Assembly: GCA_020633325.1 (NCBI GenBank)
Contig: JACKDX010000002.1
Span: 124,001 to 188,000, forward strand
Direction: 5' to 3'
Source: Myxococcales bacterium
Lineage (GTDB): Bacteria; Myxococcota_A; Polyangia; Polyangiales; GCA-016699535
Length of the DNA stretch: 64,000 bases
In this document: piece by piece, positions 44,844-54,216 of the stretch
Position numbering within the stretch: the stretch's first letter is position 1
How the letters are laid out: each line of letters starts with the position of its first letter
Made by a program: the position numbers and the translations under genes
Notes under the pieces: model-generated
The model's database searches: none
Told to the model about the DNA's origin: nothing
Seen by the model: the letters and a program-made list of their open reading frames with translations, nothing else

Positions 44844-45548
44844 TTAATTAGCGAGATTATACTTACTGACGATCGTAAACTTCGCAATGAGACGTTCGAG
44901 AAACGTCGGATCGTCGAAGCTGGCGCCGGGTCTGGGAACGATTCTTACATGCGCGGCGTTGTTCACGGTCGGCGCTGGCAAAACCTCAAATCCTGCATCC
45001 CGTATGTCGCCAACAAATGCTCCATAAATGACATCCGCTGGCTCAGCGGTGCGCGCGGGCCCGAAGAACTTACGCAGCAACTCATCAAGACTGAATGAAT
45101 TGAGAATGGACGCAGATTTACCCGGTGTCGTCACTTCTCCTATCGGGAGATGATCTTGAGGGCGCAGCTGGAGTTTCAGAGTGGGACGGCCTGCCATGCC
45201 GACGATGGTGTCGTCTGGCAAGGTAGCCAAAGAAGTAACGCCGGGGACAATGGTGGCCAGGGGGATCGCGACGCCGATCTCGGAGGATATCGAAGGCACG
45301 GTACGCACCGGGGTCCCAAGACCACCACTGCGGTCGCCGCTGGAGACTCTTAGCCGTACCCCGACCGTTTCCGGCAGCGCCAGACCCGCGCGCCTGACCG
45401 CTGTCCATCGGAGTTCCAGGAAGCAGTAGTTGAGTGGTGTTTGCCCCGCAATGGCGCCACACGTAATTTAGTAGATGTGGGCATTTAAAGTGATGCTGAC
45501 TTCGACGCCGGCTTCGTTCCTTGGAGCCAATCGTGCATGGCACGACAT
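44844..45548 (-). pseudogene. Interrupted ORF: coherent reading with one in-frame TAA
   Basis: From an ATG at 45548 a 26-codon reading ends at TAA (45468-45470). The same frame then continues without another stop to 44844 (about 208 codons), starting 'ITCGAIAGQTPLNYCFLELR'. No ATG/GTG/TTG occurs in the second part until a GTG at 45308, which would remove a third of it. Both parts look protein-like: 'AGVEVSITLNAHIY' before the stop, and 'LNSFSLDELLRKFFGP' and 'FEVLPAPTVNNAAHVRIVPR' after. I infer a gene broken by a nonsense mutation, or a sequencing error. No family recognised. Confidence 0.45.
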
Positions 45549-45579
45549 TTGCGTTCTCTTGTGAGACTGGAGGCGAGCG

Positions 45580-46917
45580 ATGCGAGGCAAGATGAGCAAC
45601 GGACTGGGTCGGGGGGCGGCGTTCCTGGCTTGGCTATGGTTGGCCGGATCGCCCGGCTGCGCCGCAGAAGCAGCGAGTAGCGTTGGAGCAGAGCGAGCGG
45701 CCATGGGCACGGAGTTTGGCAGGGTGTGGCTCAAGGCAGGAGCCGAGCTTTACACACTACAAATGGATGATGCCCATCCGACAGGGCATTTGATACCGAG
45801 CCGCGCCGTTCAAAAGGGGGGCTTCGTCGCTTTGCTTGGATACACCGACGCCGCTGTCACGGACGGGGCATGCACTCGCTTTGAACATGGGCTAGCTGCG
45901 ATAGAACTCGCGACGACGGAGCCATCGCCAACCTTCTTTGTGGATAAACGAGGCTTGGTGGGCGCTGAGGACGTGCTCCACGACCCCGCAGGCATCGGCA
46001 TCCGCACCGAATCAATATTAAGCACGGAAACGCTCGATACTTGCGGTACGGTCCTGCCCTCGCCCACTCAGATCACCCAGGCCGCGTTGCTGAGACCGGT
46101 GCGGGATGACATGGGCAGGATCTTGCCTGTCTATCTTGATGTGACTGCGGTCACTCCCCTGCGAATAGTTCCTGAAACCAACGATATCGCAGGACTCGAT
46201 ATGTGTATCCCCGATCGGTTTTGGGATAGCGCGCTCGGAAGCGGGCTGGCAGACATTTTGGCCGGCGGTCTGTTTCGGGTAGCGCCTCATAATGCTGACG
46301 AAGAGTGCAGTTCGGAGGGTCAAGGCGGCCACTTTGTACGGATTACGCGCGACGTTGCCCGGCGGCTTCATGGATCGCCCGAGTATGTAAACTTTCAGAG
46401 ACTGGCTCTCGGCGTGGGCACGTTGGCATCTGCGGCTGAGGTAGGCGTAAGTCGTGTGGTCTTAGCGGTTGCTGGCCTCTTAGTGGCTGCTGTTGGAGCG
46501 GGGATAGTGTGGTGGCCGCGGCTCAATCTGCCCGCGCCCGAACTAAGTGCGCACGCGTTCATTCAAGGCACGAGCACTGTGGCAGATGCGGCGATGACGG
46601 CTTATGAATATCAAACATCGAGCGAAGCATACAATCGATATACGTGTGTTGCGGTGTGTGGTGATAGCTTTCTCTTTCCGCCAAGCCCTTCCGACACCAT
46701 TCGGACGGGGGATGTGTCGTCATTGGAGTCTTTAAGGAGGCACCTTTCTGAGAGTTTTCCACAAGGCGAGCAGGCGCTTTATGCATTTGGATCCGCGAAT
46801 ATGCTTGAGCCTGCAAAAGTCGCGGCAACAGCAAACCTACAGAAGGCATATTCGGCAGTGACCAACACCACGTGCGAAAACCCGGTGGTGCCGATATGCA
46901 TCTTCACCACCTACTGA
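45580..46917 (+). CDS. Hypothetical lipoprotein with central hydrophobic helix
   Basis: 445 aa. Signal peptide with lipobox 'LAGSPGC' (Cys at about residue 27). The mature domain has repeated Trp/Val/Cys strands ('GACTRFEHGLAAIELATTE'). At about residues 295-315 a strongly hydrophobic segment 'VVLAVAGLLVAAVGAGIVWW' may be a membrane helix or a buried helix, unusual for a lipoprotein. A C-terminal part with 'CVAVCGDSFLFPP' ends the protein. Function unknown. The interrupted ORF starts 31 nt away, divergent. Confidence 0.55.
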   Translation: MRGKMSNGLGRGAAFLAWLWLAGSPGCAAEAASSVGAERAAMGTEFGRVWLKAGAELYTLQMDDAHPTGHLIPSRAVQKGGFVALLGYTDAAVTDGACTRFEHGLAAIELATTEPSPTFFVDKRGLVGAEDVLHDPAGIGIRTESILSTETLDTCGTVLPSPTQITQAALLRPVRDDMGRILPVYLDVTAVTPLRIVPETNDIAGLDMCIPDRFWDSALGSGLADILAGGLFRVAPHNADEECSSEGQGGHFVRITRDVARRLHGSPEYVNFQRLALGVGTLASAAEVGVSRVVLAVAGLLVAAVGAGIVWWPRLNLPAPELSAHAFIQGTSTVADAAMTAYEYQTSSEAYNRYTCVAVCGDSFLFPPSPSDTIRTGDVSSLESLRRHLSESFPQGEQALYAFGSANMLEPAKVAATANLQKAYSAVTNTTCENPVVPICIFTTY

Positions 46918-47613
46918 TTATTGTTTGTTCCTGACGGCACTTGTCGGATTGCGGCGCGGCACAGTCATGCTAAATGTTCGGATGCTGTATCGCGGAGTGT
47001 GGGTGCTTTTGGCTGAAGGATTTGGCCGGGGGTTCAGTCGAAGAGCCGCGTTTCCTGCGGCGGAGCGATGCGGCACCTGTAACACCCTTGGTTGAGACAA
47101 GAGACAATCAACCAAGAGTATGCCCAGCGCTGTCCTGCTAAAGGGCGCGATTCCGCCGACGAGAGCCTCCAGCGCCTTTAGCCGAGCTGTGGTTATCCGG
47201 ATGCGTCCTCGGCCGGGGATTTCGAGGAGTCCCTCTTTCTTTAGGATAAGTGCGAGCCCAACCCGTACGGATGTATATACGTGCATCGCCCGCTGGGCAT
47301 GCGCAAGCGGCGCTCACTTTCATTGAGCTGAAAATGATCAGCGATCAACTCTGCTGCATCAGCAATCGTACACTCTTTTACAGCGGCACAAAGCTCTAGC
47401 AATGGAAGGGTGAGATCATCAAACTTGGGTATCGGCATGCTCGTGTACTTTCCCCTGCTGGTTTTACTATACGTCTATTACAGCGCGGGAGTGAATCTTC
47501 TGGTGCTGCGGGCAGGCTGCCTCTCCTTTTGCGTTGCGCCTATGGGTGCTTCAGAGCGAACATGCGTTAATTGGCAGCTGGCATGCGGAAGGGTACAGTG
47601 GGTATCACCTCTG
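46918..47613. other. Gene-poor region containing an Mrr-domain remnant
   Basis: About 700 nt between two lipoprotein genes with no intact gene. The only coding signal is the frameshifted Mrr N-terminal-domain remnant at 47143-47438 (separate entry). The rest shows no convincing reading frame, terminator or repeat. The longer frame of the next gene starts inside it at 47410 but gives no signal peptide. Confidence 0.5.
47143..47438 (-). pseudogene. Decayed Mrr N-terminal (winged-helix) domain, two frameshifts
   Basis: Reading minus strand from the ATG at 47438, the first frame gives 'MPIPKFDDLTLPLLELC', then 'ADHFQLNESERRLRMPSGR'. The second frame gives 'YIRTGWARTY', and the third gives 'LKKEGLLEIPGRGRIRIT'. 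Put together these reproduce the Mrr N-terminal pattern: start 'P.f..l..PlL..l', 'l.HF.Ls..Er...lPSGR', 'nRv.WArtyL.kaGLLe.p.RG.friT'. The frame changes lie near 47270 and 47245. Later codons of the third frame no longer resemble Mrr, and the catalytic endonuclease domain is not visible. A relic of a type IV-like restriction gene. Confidence 0.65.
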
Positions 47614-49179
47614 ATGAATGCCACGAGCGCAAATGACGTTGCAGTGACCCACGCACAAGCGAGGTCCATCCGCGGTGCTGGGTCACGTTTTTTTCCCGCG
47701 TTTACTGTGAGCCTTATAGTCATCATCGGTTGCGGCCGGATTGGGTTTGACCGAAATGGGAGCCATCGAGACGCCGCTGCGCCCGAGGGAAGTCCAACGA
47801 TCGATGTCATGGCTGATATTTCCACCGATATCCCCAATGATGCCAACGACGGATCCGTAATTTGTGGCAACCACTGTGGAACCCTTCAACCGTGGCTAAA
47901 ACGTTTTGGGGATATAGGCCCGGACACAGGCATCGCTATCGACACTGACAGCTTTGATAATTTTTATCTGGGCGGAACATTCTCGGGAGCCGTTGATTTT
48001 GGCGGAGGGCCACTTGATGAACTTCCGTCTATTGAAATTATCTTGGCTGCATTTGATTCGACAGGCGTTCACCGCTGGTCAAACGTTCCCACCGGCCCGT
48101 CCGGGGGCGGTCCTTGGGCTATTCATGATCTTGCGACGGATTCGACTCAAGGGATTGTTTTTACCGGGACACCCTCTCCCGGCGGAAACAATGAAGCGTT
48201 CTTGATGACGAGTTACGATTCAAATGGAAGTTATCGCTGGGGCACCTACAATGGGGATAGCCTAGATTTGGTTATGTTCTCAGGCGCGGCATCGGATGCC
48301 CAAAATCGAGTGTATATGGCAGGTTACTTTTCAGGTCAGTACGACTTCGGATGCGGCTCTGCGCTTTCATCCAACGGCAATGGGCTTGACGTCTTCGTCA
48401 TGAGTCTAGACGCCACCACTGGGGCATGTCAGTGGGCCAATGCCTACGGCGGACCCGATATTCAACTCGGCACGGACATCGCTGTCCAAGCAGACGGAAC
48501 GCTATTCATCACCGGTTACTTTCGAGGCTCATTCAGCGCCGGTGGGGCCGCCTTAACGTCGGCAGGTAGCGAAGACATATTTGTAGCGAGCTACACCCGC
48601 GAGGGTGTTCATCGGTGGTCATTTGCTCAAGGGTCTTCGGGAGTCGAGAGGGGTCAGCACATCGCAATAACCTCGGACCAACGCGCGATTGTTACGGGCA
48701 TATTTGCCCAGAGCGTGGATTTCGGCACAGGCACATTGACTTCCGTAGGGGGCGATGACGTGTTTATCGCGAGCTTCAGCGCTGCCGACGGCCAGCTGCA
48801 GTGGGCCAATCAGCTTGGCGGGACATCGAATGATGTCGCGCATAGTATTCAAGTGAGCCCATTTGGCGGCGTACACCTTTGTGGGCATTATTTTGGTACT
48901 GTCGACTTTGGCGATGCACAACGGACTAGCCTTGGGGACTCCGATGCGTTTGTGGTCGCATACGAGCTTGGCACAGGCTTGCCATTGTCGTCACGAAGTT
49001 ATGGCGGAATCGGCGCGGACAGTTGCCGTGGGCTAGCGTTCGATAGTACTGGAGCCATGTACCTTACCGGCGGCTTTTCCAACGCTGTCGATTTCGATGG
49101 CACGCCATTAACGAGTGCGGGTGGCACCGACATCTTTGTACTCAAGACCGCTCCGGTGTGGTCTTGCACCTGCCCGTGA
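47614..49179 (+). CDS. SBBP-type beta-propeller lipoprotein
   Basis: 521 aa from the ATG at 47614; the frame is open to 47410 but only this start puts the signal peptide ('FPAFTVSLIVIIGC', Cys at about residue 38) near the N-terminus. No good RBS is visible. The mature protein repeats a 50-60-residue blade with motifs such as 'VDFGGGPLDE', 'VFVMSLDATTGACQWAN', 'ITGYFRGSFSAGGAALTSAG' and 'DIFVASYTREGVHRW', the SBBP (beta-propeller) repeat pattern, about seven times. A surface-exposed recognition or structural lipoprotein is likely. Confidence 0.72.
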   Translation: MNATSANDVAVTHAQARSIRGAGSRFFPAFTVSLIVIIGCGRIGFDRNGSHRDAAAPEGSPTIDVMADISTDIPNDANDGSVICGNHCGTLQPWLKRFGDIGPDTGIAIDTDSFDNFYLGGTFSGAVDFGGGPLDELPSIEIILAAFDSTGVHRWSNVPTGPSGGGPWAIHDLATDSTQGIVFTGTPSPGGNNEAFLMTSYDSNGSYRWGTYNGDSLDLVMFSGAASDAQNRVYMAGYFSGQYDFGCGSALSSNGNGLDVFVMSLDATTGACQWANAYGGPDIQLGTDIAVQADGTLFITGYFRGSFSAGGAALTSAGSEDIFVASYTREGVHRWSFAQGSSGVERGQHIAITSDQRAIVTGIFAQSVDFGTGTLTSVGGDDVFIASFSAADGQLQWANQLGGTSNDVAHSIQVSPFGGVHLCGHYFGTVDFGDAQRTSLGDSDAFVVAYELGTGLPLSSRSYGGIGADSCRGLAFDSTGAMYLTGGFSNAVDFDGTPLTSAGGTDIFVLKTAPVWSCTCP

Positions 49180-49267
49180 TTACGGGTGACAGTTTCGTAT
49201 CAAACATGAGCCAATCTGGGTGGAACTCCGAAGGGCGTCATTCAAAACTCAAGCCCACTGCAGAATG

Positions 49268-49286
49268 CGGGTGATGCGATCACCCG
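49268..49286. repeat. 8-bp perfect hairpin over the stop of the 971-aa gene
   Basis: CGGGTGAT (49268-49275), loop GCG, ATCACCCG (49279-49286). It covers the stop codon of the minus-strand 971-aa lipoprotein gene and lies between two convergent genes. No T-run on either strand, so Rho-independent termination is uncertain; it could instead limit antisense read-through. Confidence 0.4.
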
Positions 49287-52195
49287 ATGCGTCGCCAGCT
49301 TGGAATCGCTAAGATAGGTATTACCTTGTCTTTCATCAATGTGGCCCACTCCCGTAGGCTGATGCGATCACCGTTGAGTCGTCGCTGAAAAACAGGATCA
49401 TCGTACAGTCGAAGCAGCAAATATTTGTACACGGCCTTGTCGTTTAAGTCGGGTACGGCGCTTTGCCCGCGGCCGCTGCTCCCATACTGCAGGAGTTGCG
49501 ATGTGCGTTCGATGTCATTTTGGTGTCGAAACAACAGGCCTGTAGACTCGTTGACCGGGTCAGTTGCGCTTGGGGGAGCGATGCCATGCTGTAGCTGCAA
49601 GATCCTCTGTAGCTGTATCTTGTCCTCAGGCTGGATAAAGAGGGGATTGAGCAATCGGGTCAAATCCGACGTGTCGGCCATTTGCGCGATGCCATCTGCG
49701 CGAATCGATGCTGCCATCATATCCAGAACGCTGCTTGGAAAACCCCGAATTAAGAAGTCTCCGCTTGAGCGATAGCCCAGTAGCTTAAACAGATCGCCCT
49801 CCATCATATGTTCGTGAGCGATGCCGAGGGTGTGAACCGTTGTAAGCGCTGAGGGCAACAAAAAGCGTGAAAACGTTTCGGTGATGGCGCGCTCACCACT
49901 GACGCCACGGGGCATCGTGGCCTCCAAAAGCGACTTGAAGCGCTGTAGATCGTCAGAAACGCTCTGTAACAGATCCGTATGTGACTCGGTCAACACGTCA
50001 CGCAACGCATCGCTTACGCCGCTAATGTCAAGTATGGGCCGGCTATAGGTAGCGCCCTGTATTTCCGTGTCACCGGCAGAATCTACCACAGCGTCGCCCG
50101 CATAAATGGGCTTGAGTTCTTCAAGCCAGACCTCGCCATCCTTTTCGCTGAAAGCGTTGGCTGTGGCTTTCAAGCGCCCGACTTGGTTATGGGGCCAAAG
50201 CAGTGATGAGATACGCAATAGAGGGACGATGTACATCGCCGTACGATAGGCATGCTCACGTGCAAATAGGCCGCCCAATGCGATGCGGCTGAGTTCGTCA
50301 TCGTAAATCTCGTCTGAGTAAGAGCCGGCTCGGTTGTCGTCCACATTGCCATCACCATTCTCATCATCCGCCGGCTGTAGAACCGGAGGCAAGGCGGCCT
50401 GCTCCATCATAGGCCTAAACGCCTCCAACATTTTGGTGAGCGCGTGACGTCGCTCAGCAGAAGTGCAACGTGGCTGACGGCTTATCCAACTTTCGAGGTT
50501 GGTTGCAGCCGCAGCAATATCCAAGTCATGCAGTTTGCGCTCGGGATATTGGTGATCGTATCGGGGGTAAGGAGAGCCGCCAATGGCGCGCAATGCCAAG
50601 CAAGCCTGCTCGAGTGCTTCAGGCTGAATGGTGCGCGGCAGGCCGCCCCAAAGCGATGCAAAGCTACCATCGGCTGAGAACGAGAGAAATTTGAGAGTGT
50701 CTGGAAACTCTCCATAAGGCGCGCCAGGCCCGCTGCGCATGACGGCCGAACCACTGCCGAGCCAGGGTATGATTTGGATATCCGGATACTTGAGCTGCAA
50801 GCGACCCATGCGAGAAAGAGCCACACTGCGAAAGAGCTCGCCTCCGATAAAGCCCGCTTCGCGGTTGACGTCCGAGCCTGCGACGAATACCAAGAGTGAC
50901 GGGGGCATGCTGTAGCGTTCTGCGCCCACCAGGCGTGGACGACTAGCGTAATAATCCAAATAGCTCTGCAAAAGCTTGGCCGAGTTGAGAATAGTCAGCG
51001 CGGATTCCACCAAGGGAACCGCTTGAACATGCTTTAGTGCGGCAATCCGCACTGGATCCTGCAGCCACTCGTATGAATACTGCGAAGCGAGTAAATCTAC
51101 CTGCCGATCATATATCGCATGAATATCGATCAAACTATCGATGGTGTCGGTTTGAGGCTCGATGAGACGCACGATGACGTTCGCAGAACCATTGGCCTCG
51201 AAGTGCTCAATATTAACTCGTGCCACTGCCCGGATAACTTCTTCGCGCCGCTCGACAGCCTCTCTGTTATAGGTCGGCACGCGCACATAAACCTCGCGGT
51301 CGCGTGCTTCAGGTCTGCCCTCCGGCCGGTCCGCTTCCCAACCGAAACGATAGCCACATGGCATCAACTGGTTCATCAGAGTATCGAGCGTCTCGGGCGG
51401 AATGGTTTTGCCTTCAAAGTCAGCCATATAGGCTCCGCCAGGCGCCATAAAGTCTGCTGCTTCCTGCGCCTGGTCCTCGGCCGTAACGACAGGCGGCTTG
51501 TCCTGCAGCTGCTTGATCGTGGTAGGCAGATTTGCATCCATTGCGTGTACATCCTGCACCAAAGGCAAAAGGGCACTGGGATGTTGTGTGGCTACGAACC
51601 AGTTTTTGCGAGGCGCGCGCTGCAACGCCGATTTCCAGTGATGGAGCGCCGTTAGTGGCAACCAGCCCCATGCGCCTGTATCGGGAATATGTACCAATGC
51701 GTATCGATGTGCTCTGATGTAAATGTTCGCTGCGCTTTGGGGCTCGGTGTGGCCAATTCCTTTCAAGCGATATGAATTTGCGATATCGAACAGAGGCGCT
51801 GCATATGAAGTCGCGTTGTTTGGAACGGTCGCCGTCTTGGTTTCGATAAACTCGACATCTTCGCGCGCAACGAATTGCTGCGGCTTCGAGCCCACGATAG
51901 GAAGCCAGGGTCGCGTATCGCTTGCGTGATGAATAACTTCGAGCTCCGCGTTCTCAGTCTGCACAGTGCTAGGCGGGACAGGGACAAGCACACCGCGCTT
52001 TTCGTCGAGCTCTCGCAGCACTGCGCCTCGGCGGGCTACTCGGACCAGGCTGAACTTGATGTTTTCCGCTGCTTCCATGGAGCTGCTCTCTTGCAAATCA
52101 CCTGATTCCCGGCATCCGATCGTAGAAAACGACAAGATGCAACCGAACAGGACTGCTGCTTCTCTCAAGGCTCGGCTGACTTTGGTCCCACGCAC
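49280..52195 (-). CDS. Very large hypothetical lipoprotein
   Basis: 971 aa. Signal peptide with lipobox 'FSTIGC' (Cys about residue 28). The mature part is soluble and mostly helical. Notable stretches are 'RFGWEADRPEGRPEARDREV', 'YGEFPDTLKFLSFSADGSF' and an acidic loop 'PADDENGDGNVDDN', which resembles a calcium-binding insert. The C-terminal 300 residues are helical with 'FLLPSALTTVHTLGIAHEHM'. No family recognised; its length and soluble, extracellular character suggest a surface enzyme or binding protein, without evidence for either. Confidence 0.55.
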   Translation of the reverse strand: MRGTKVSRALREAAVLFGCILSFSTIGCRESGDLQESSSMEAAENIKFSLVRVARRGAVLRELDEKRGVLVPVPPSTVQTENAELEVIHHASDTRPWLPIVGSKPQQFVAREDVEFIETKTATVPNNATSYAAPLFDIANSYRLKGIGHTEPQSAANIYIRAHRYALVHIPDTGAWGWLPLTALHHWKSALQRAPRKNWFVATQHPSALLPLVQDVHAMDANLPTTIKQLQDKPPVVTAEDQAQEAADFMAPGGAYMADFEGKTIPPETLDTLMNQLMPCGYRFGWEADRPEGRPEARDREVYVRVPTYNREAVERREEVIRAVARVNIEHFEANGSANVIVRLIEPQTDTIDSLIDIHAIYDRQVDLLASQYSYEWLQDPVRIAALKHVQAVPLVESALTILNSAKLLQSYLDYYASRPRLVGAERYSMPPSLLVFVAGSDVNREAGFIGGELFRSVALSRMGRLQLKYPDIQIIPWLGSGSAVMRSGPGAPYGEFPDTLKFLSFSADGSFASLWGGLPRTIQPEALEQACLALRAIGGSPYPRYDHQYPERKLHDLDIAAAATNLESWISRQPRCTSAERRHALTKMLEAFRPMMEQAALPPVLQPADDENGDGNVDDNRAGSYSDEIYDDELSRIALGGLFAREHAYRTAMYIVPLLRISSLLWPHNQVGRLKATANAFSEKDGEVWLEELKPIYAGDAVVDSAGDTEIQGATYSRPILDISGVSDALRDVLTESHTDLLQSVSDDLQRFKSLLEATMPRGVSGERAITETFSRFLLPSALTTVHTLGIAHEHMMEGDLFKLLGYRSSGDFLIRGFPSSVLDMMAASIRADGIAQMADTSDLTRLLNPLFIQPEDKIQLQRILQLQHGIAPPSATDPVNESTGLLFRHQNDIERTSQLLQYGSSGRGQSAVPDLNDKAVYKYLLLRLYDDPVFQRRLNGDRISLREWATLMKDKVIPILAIPSWRRIG

Positions 52196-52349
52196 AGACT
52201 CATCCCCGGCTGCGATCTACGCTAGATCGGGAATAAGTCAAATCGAAGGCGTTAGACACACTGGTGACCTCAGCGCGGCCCTCGACGGTGTTACAATCAA
52301 GGGGAAGATCCCCCTTGGCCCACTGCGTGCTCCCTGAGCCGCGCCGTTG

Positions 52350-53636
52350 CTACTCTTGTGCGGGATTGGTGACACGGCCCAGAAACAATATCGCGCCGGT
52401 GGCATTGTCTCGAATCGCAAAAATGAAGGGGCGGTTGAGCAAGAGCTCCTTGTCAGCAATGGGAAACGATACCCGCCACATGATGACGGCCGTGGCTGCG
52501 GCTGCCTCGGTGCCAGCCTCATCGACGCTCACAAATGCTTGATGAACGACATCTTGAATGGCAAAACCTCCCATATCACTCATGCCCGAAAAGTCTGCCG
52601 CGCCAAATGCGTCTGTCATCCCCAAGGCCATGAGGGGTTCTCTAAGCCTCGCTTGCAGCGTGAACTTGAACCTTGGCATGGCTACATTCACCGTGTGACC
52701 GGCGAGGCCGTCGATTGCCTCTCGCAAATGGGCGGACACATCTTGTTCGATTTGCGGAAATGCGTCCTCCTTCGGCAGAAGGACCAACATGGCTAGCTCA
52801 TCACCATCGTAGGGCAGCTCCACGGCTTGCCACGCGTCCGATTCCGCGTATCGCAAGGCCTCGGTCTGGTGCATCATCGGCACCTCTACCACATCCCCGG
52901 CCAACGTCGTAAAGTCTTCAGATAGCGTTTGTTCTTGCCTAAAAGGCGTGGCCCACGCCGCATTGAAGTACACAGCATTGGTCAACACCAATTGGGTGGC
53001 AGGCGTGATAATTCCCGGTGCCAACAGGTCTGAAATTCGGTCTTCCGTCATGTCTGCGACCCAATCGTTGATGGCCAAACGTGATTCCTCTGCGTTGGAT
53101 GCGAAATCGAGCAGATACAATCCCGCGCCATAGTGCGCGGCCAGGGTATCTAGGTAGTCGGGACGAAAGACGAAATCTCTTTGCCCCCAGGCTTGATTGA
53201 CTATGTGCAAACGAAAAGGTTCGCCGTCCTTTCCCTGGGCGTTCTTTCCGCGCGTGGCAAGCTCTTGATCGAGTGCATTGAATGAGGGGTGTATTTCCGC
53301 ATCATTCAGCTCGAAGTGCAACGTGGACTTCATCTGTGCTGCGGTATTGTTACGCGCCCCCGCGTAAGCCATTGCCAGAGCTGTCGAAATACTATGCGGG
53401 GAAAAGAATAGGTTCCTGTCGTCATCTAGGAGTTCAGCGTACAAATCCCCAGCAAACTCTGCGTTGCCTTCTGCCAATTCATGGACTCTGGCATCGGGCA
53501 ACTCATCTACGGTCAAGCGCGCCTTATCGGACGCTGCTACCTGCGCGCCTTTGGGCACGCGTCCTTCCGTCCCAGAACCACAGCCCAGGGCAAAAGAAAC
53601 GCCAGCCAGTAGATATACAATGCAAGTTCTTATCAT
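52350..53636 (-). CDS. Lipoprotein serpin (serine protease inhibitor family)
   Basis: 428 aa from the ATG at 53636 (GGAGAG 4 nt upstream); the frame is open 185 codons more, but that part is not serpin and overlaps mgsA. The signal peptide ends in lipobox 'FALGC' (Cys19). The serpin fold is clear: 'LFFSPHSISTALAMAYAGAR', 'TNAVYFNAAWATPF', 'MLVLLPKE', 'MPRFKF' and 'NRPFIFAIRDNATGAILFLG'. The reactive-centre hinge is 'DEAGTEAAAATAVIM', the inhibitory type with T376 and a small-residue run. The scissile site falls near R388-V389-S390, so a trypsin-like or elastase-like target is plausible. It is exposed as a lipoprotein. Confidence 0.9.
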   Translation of the reverse strand: MIRTCIVYLLAGVSFALGCGSGTEGRVPKGAQVAASDKARLTVDELPDARVHELAEGNAEFAGDLYAELLDDDRNLFFSPHSISTALAMAYAGARNNTAAQMKSTLHFELNDAEIHPSFNALDQELATRGKNAQGKDGEPFRLHIVNQAWGQRDFVFRPDYLDTLAAHYGAGLYLLDFASNAEESRLAINDWVADMTEDRISDLLAPGIITPATQLVLTNAVYFNAAWATPFRQEQTLSEDFTTLAGDVVEVPMMHQTEALRYAESDAWQAVELPYDGDELAMLVLLPKEDAFPQIEQDVSAHLREAIDGLAGHTVNVAMPRFKFTLQARLREPLMALGMTDAFGAADFSGMSDMGGFAIQDVVHQAFVSVDEAGTEAAAATAVIMWRVSFPIADKELLLNRPFIFAIRDNATGAILFLGRVTNPAQE

Positions 53637-53796
53637 GACACTCTCCTTACTGGGAGCTAATGCAAATACCGCGCCACATAAATTGTCTCTGAAATCAAAG
53701 GAAAACTTCGCAGGCTTACTTACGCTGGCACACTCTGGCACACTCCTTGAGCGAGCCCACGCAGCAGGCGCTACCAACTTGTCATGGCTTGCCGCG

Positions 53797-54216
53797 TCAG
53801 CGTTCGCGGATGCCCACATCGTCGGCAAAGCTCCCAATCGCACGCTCGGAAATAATATGTTTGGCGGTGGCCGCATTGGTGGCCAGAGGGATGTTGTGCA
53901 CGTTGCAGATTCGCATAAGGCTTTGAATATCTGGCTCATGTGAATGCTTGCCCAGCGGATCGACAAAAAAGAAAACGGCCCGGATCTGGCCTTCTGCGAC
54001 AAGCGCCGCGATTTGTGCATCACCCCCTTGAGGTCCCGAGAGCACTTGGCGCAGGGACAAACCACAGTTCTCCTTAAGCACTTGCCCTGTGGTATTAGTG
54101 GCCACCAAGTCATACGAGCGAAGAATCTCGAAATGTTGCAAGGCAAACGCCACCATGTCGGCTTTTTTGTTGTCGTGGGCAATGAGGGCAAGGGTCTTGC
54201 GATTCTCGGCGGGCAT
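53797..54216 (-). CDS. mgsA: Methylglyoxal synthase
   Basis: 139 aa from the ATG at 54216 (the frame continues 15 codons upstream), close to the E. coli length of 152. It converts dihydroxyacetone phosphate to methylglyoxal. The motifs are all present: 'TLALIAHDNKKADM', 'ATNTTGQVLKEN', 'LSGPQGGDAQIAALV' with the catalytic Asp, 'FFFVDPLGKHSHEPD' with the Asp-Pro and His, and 'IPLATNAATA'. It stands alone between the serpin and a divergent lipoprotein. Confidence 0.93.
   Translation of the reverse strand: MPAENRKTLALIAHDNKKADMVAFALQHFEILRSYDLVATNTTGQVLKENCGLSLRQVLSGPQGGDAQIAALVAEGQIRAVFFFVDPLGKHSHEPDIQSLMRICNVHNIPLATNAATAKHIISERAIGSFADDVGIRER

Noticed and set aside
52350..54191. Serpin open frame extended to 613 residues
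   Set aside because: The first 185 codons do not resemble serpins, overlap mgsA, and hide the signal peptide. The ATG at 53636 has a good RBS and a lipobox.
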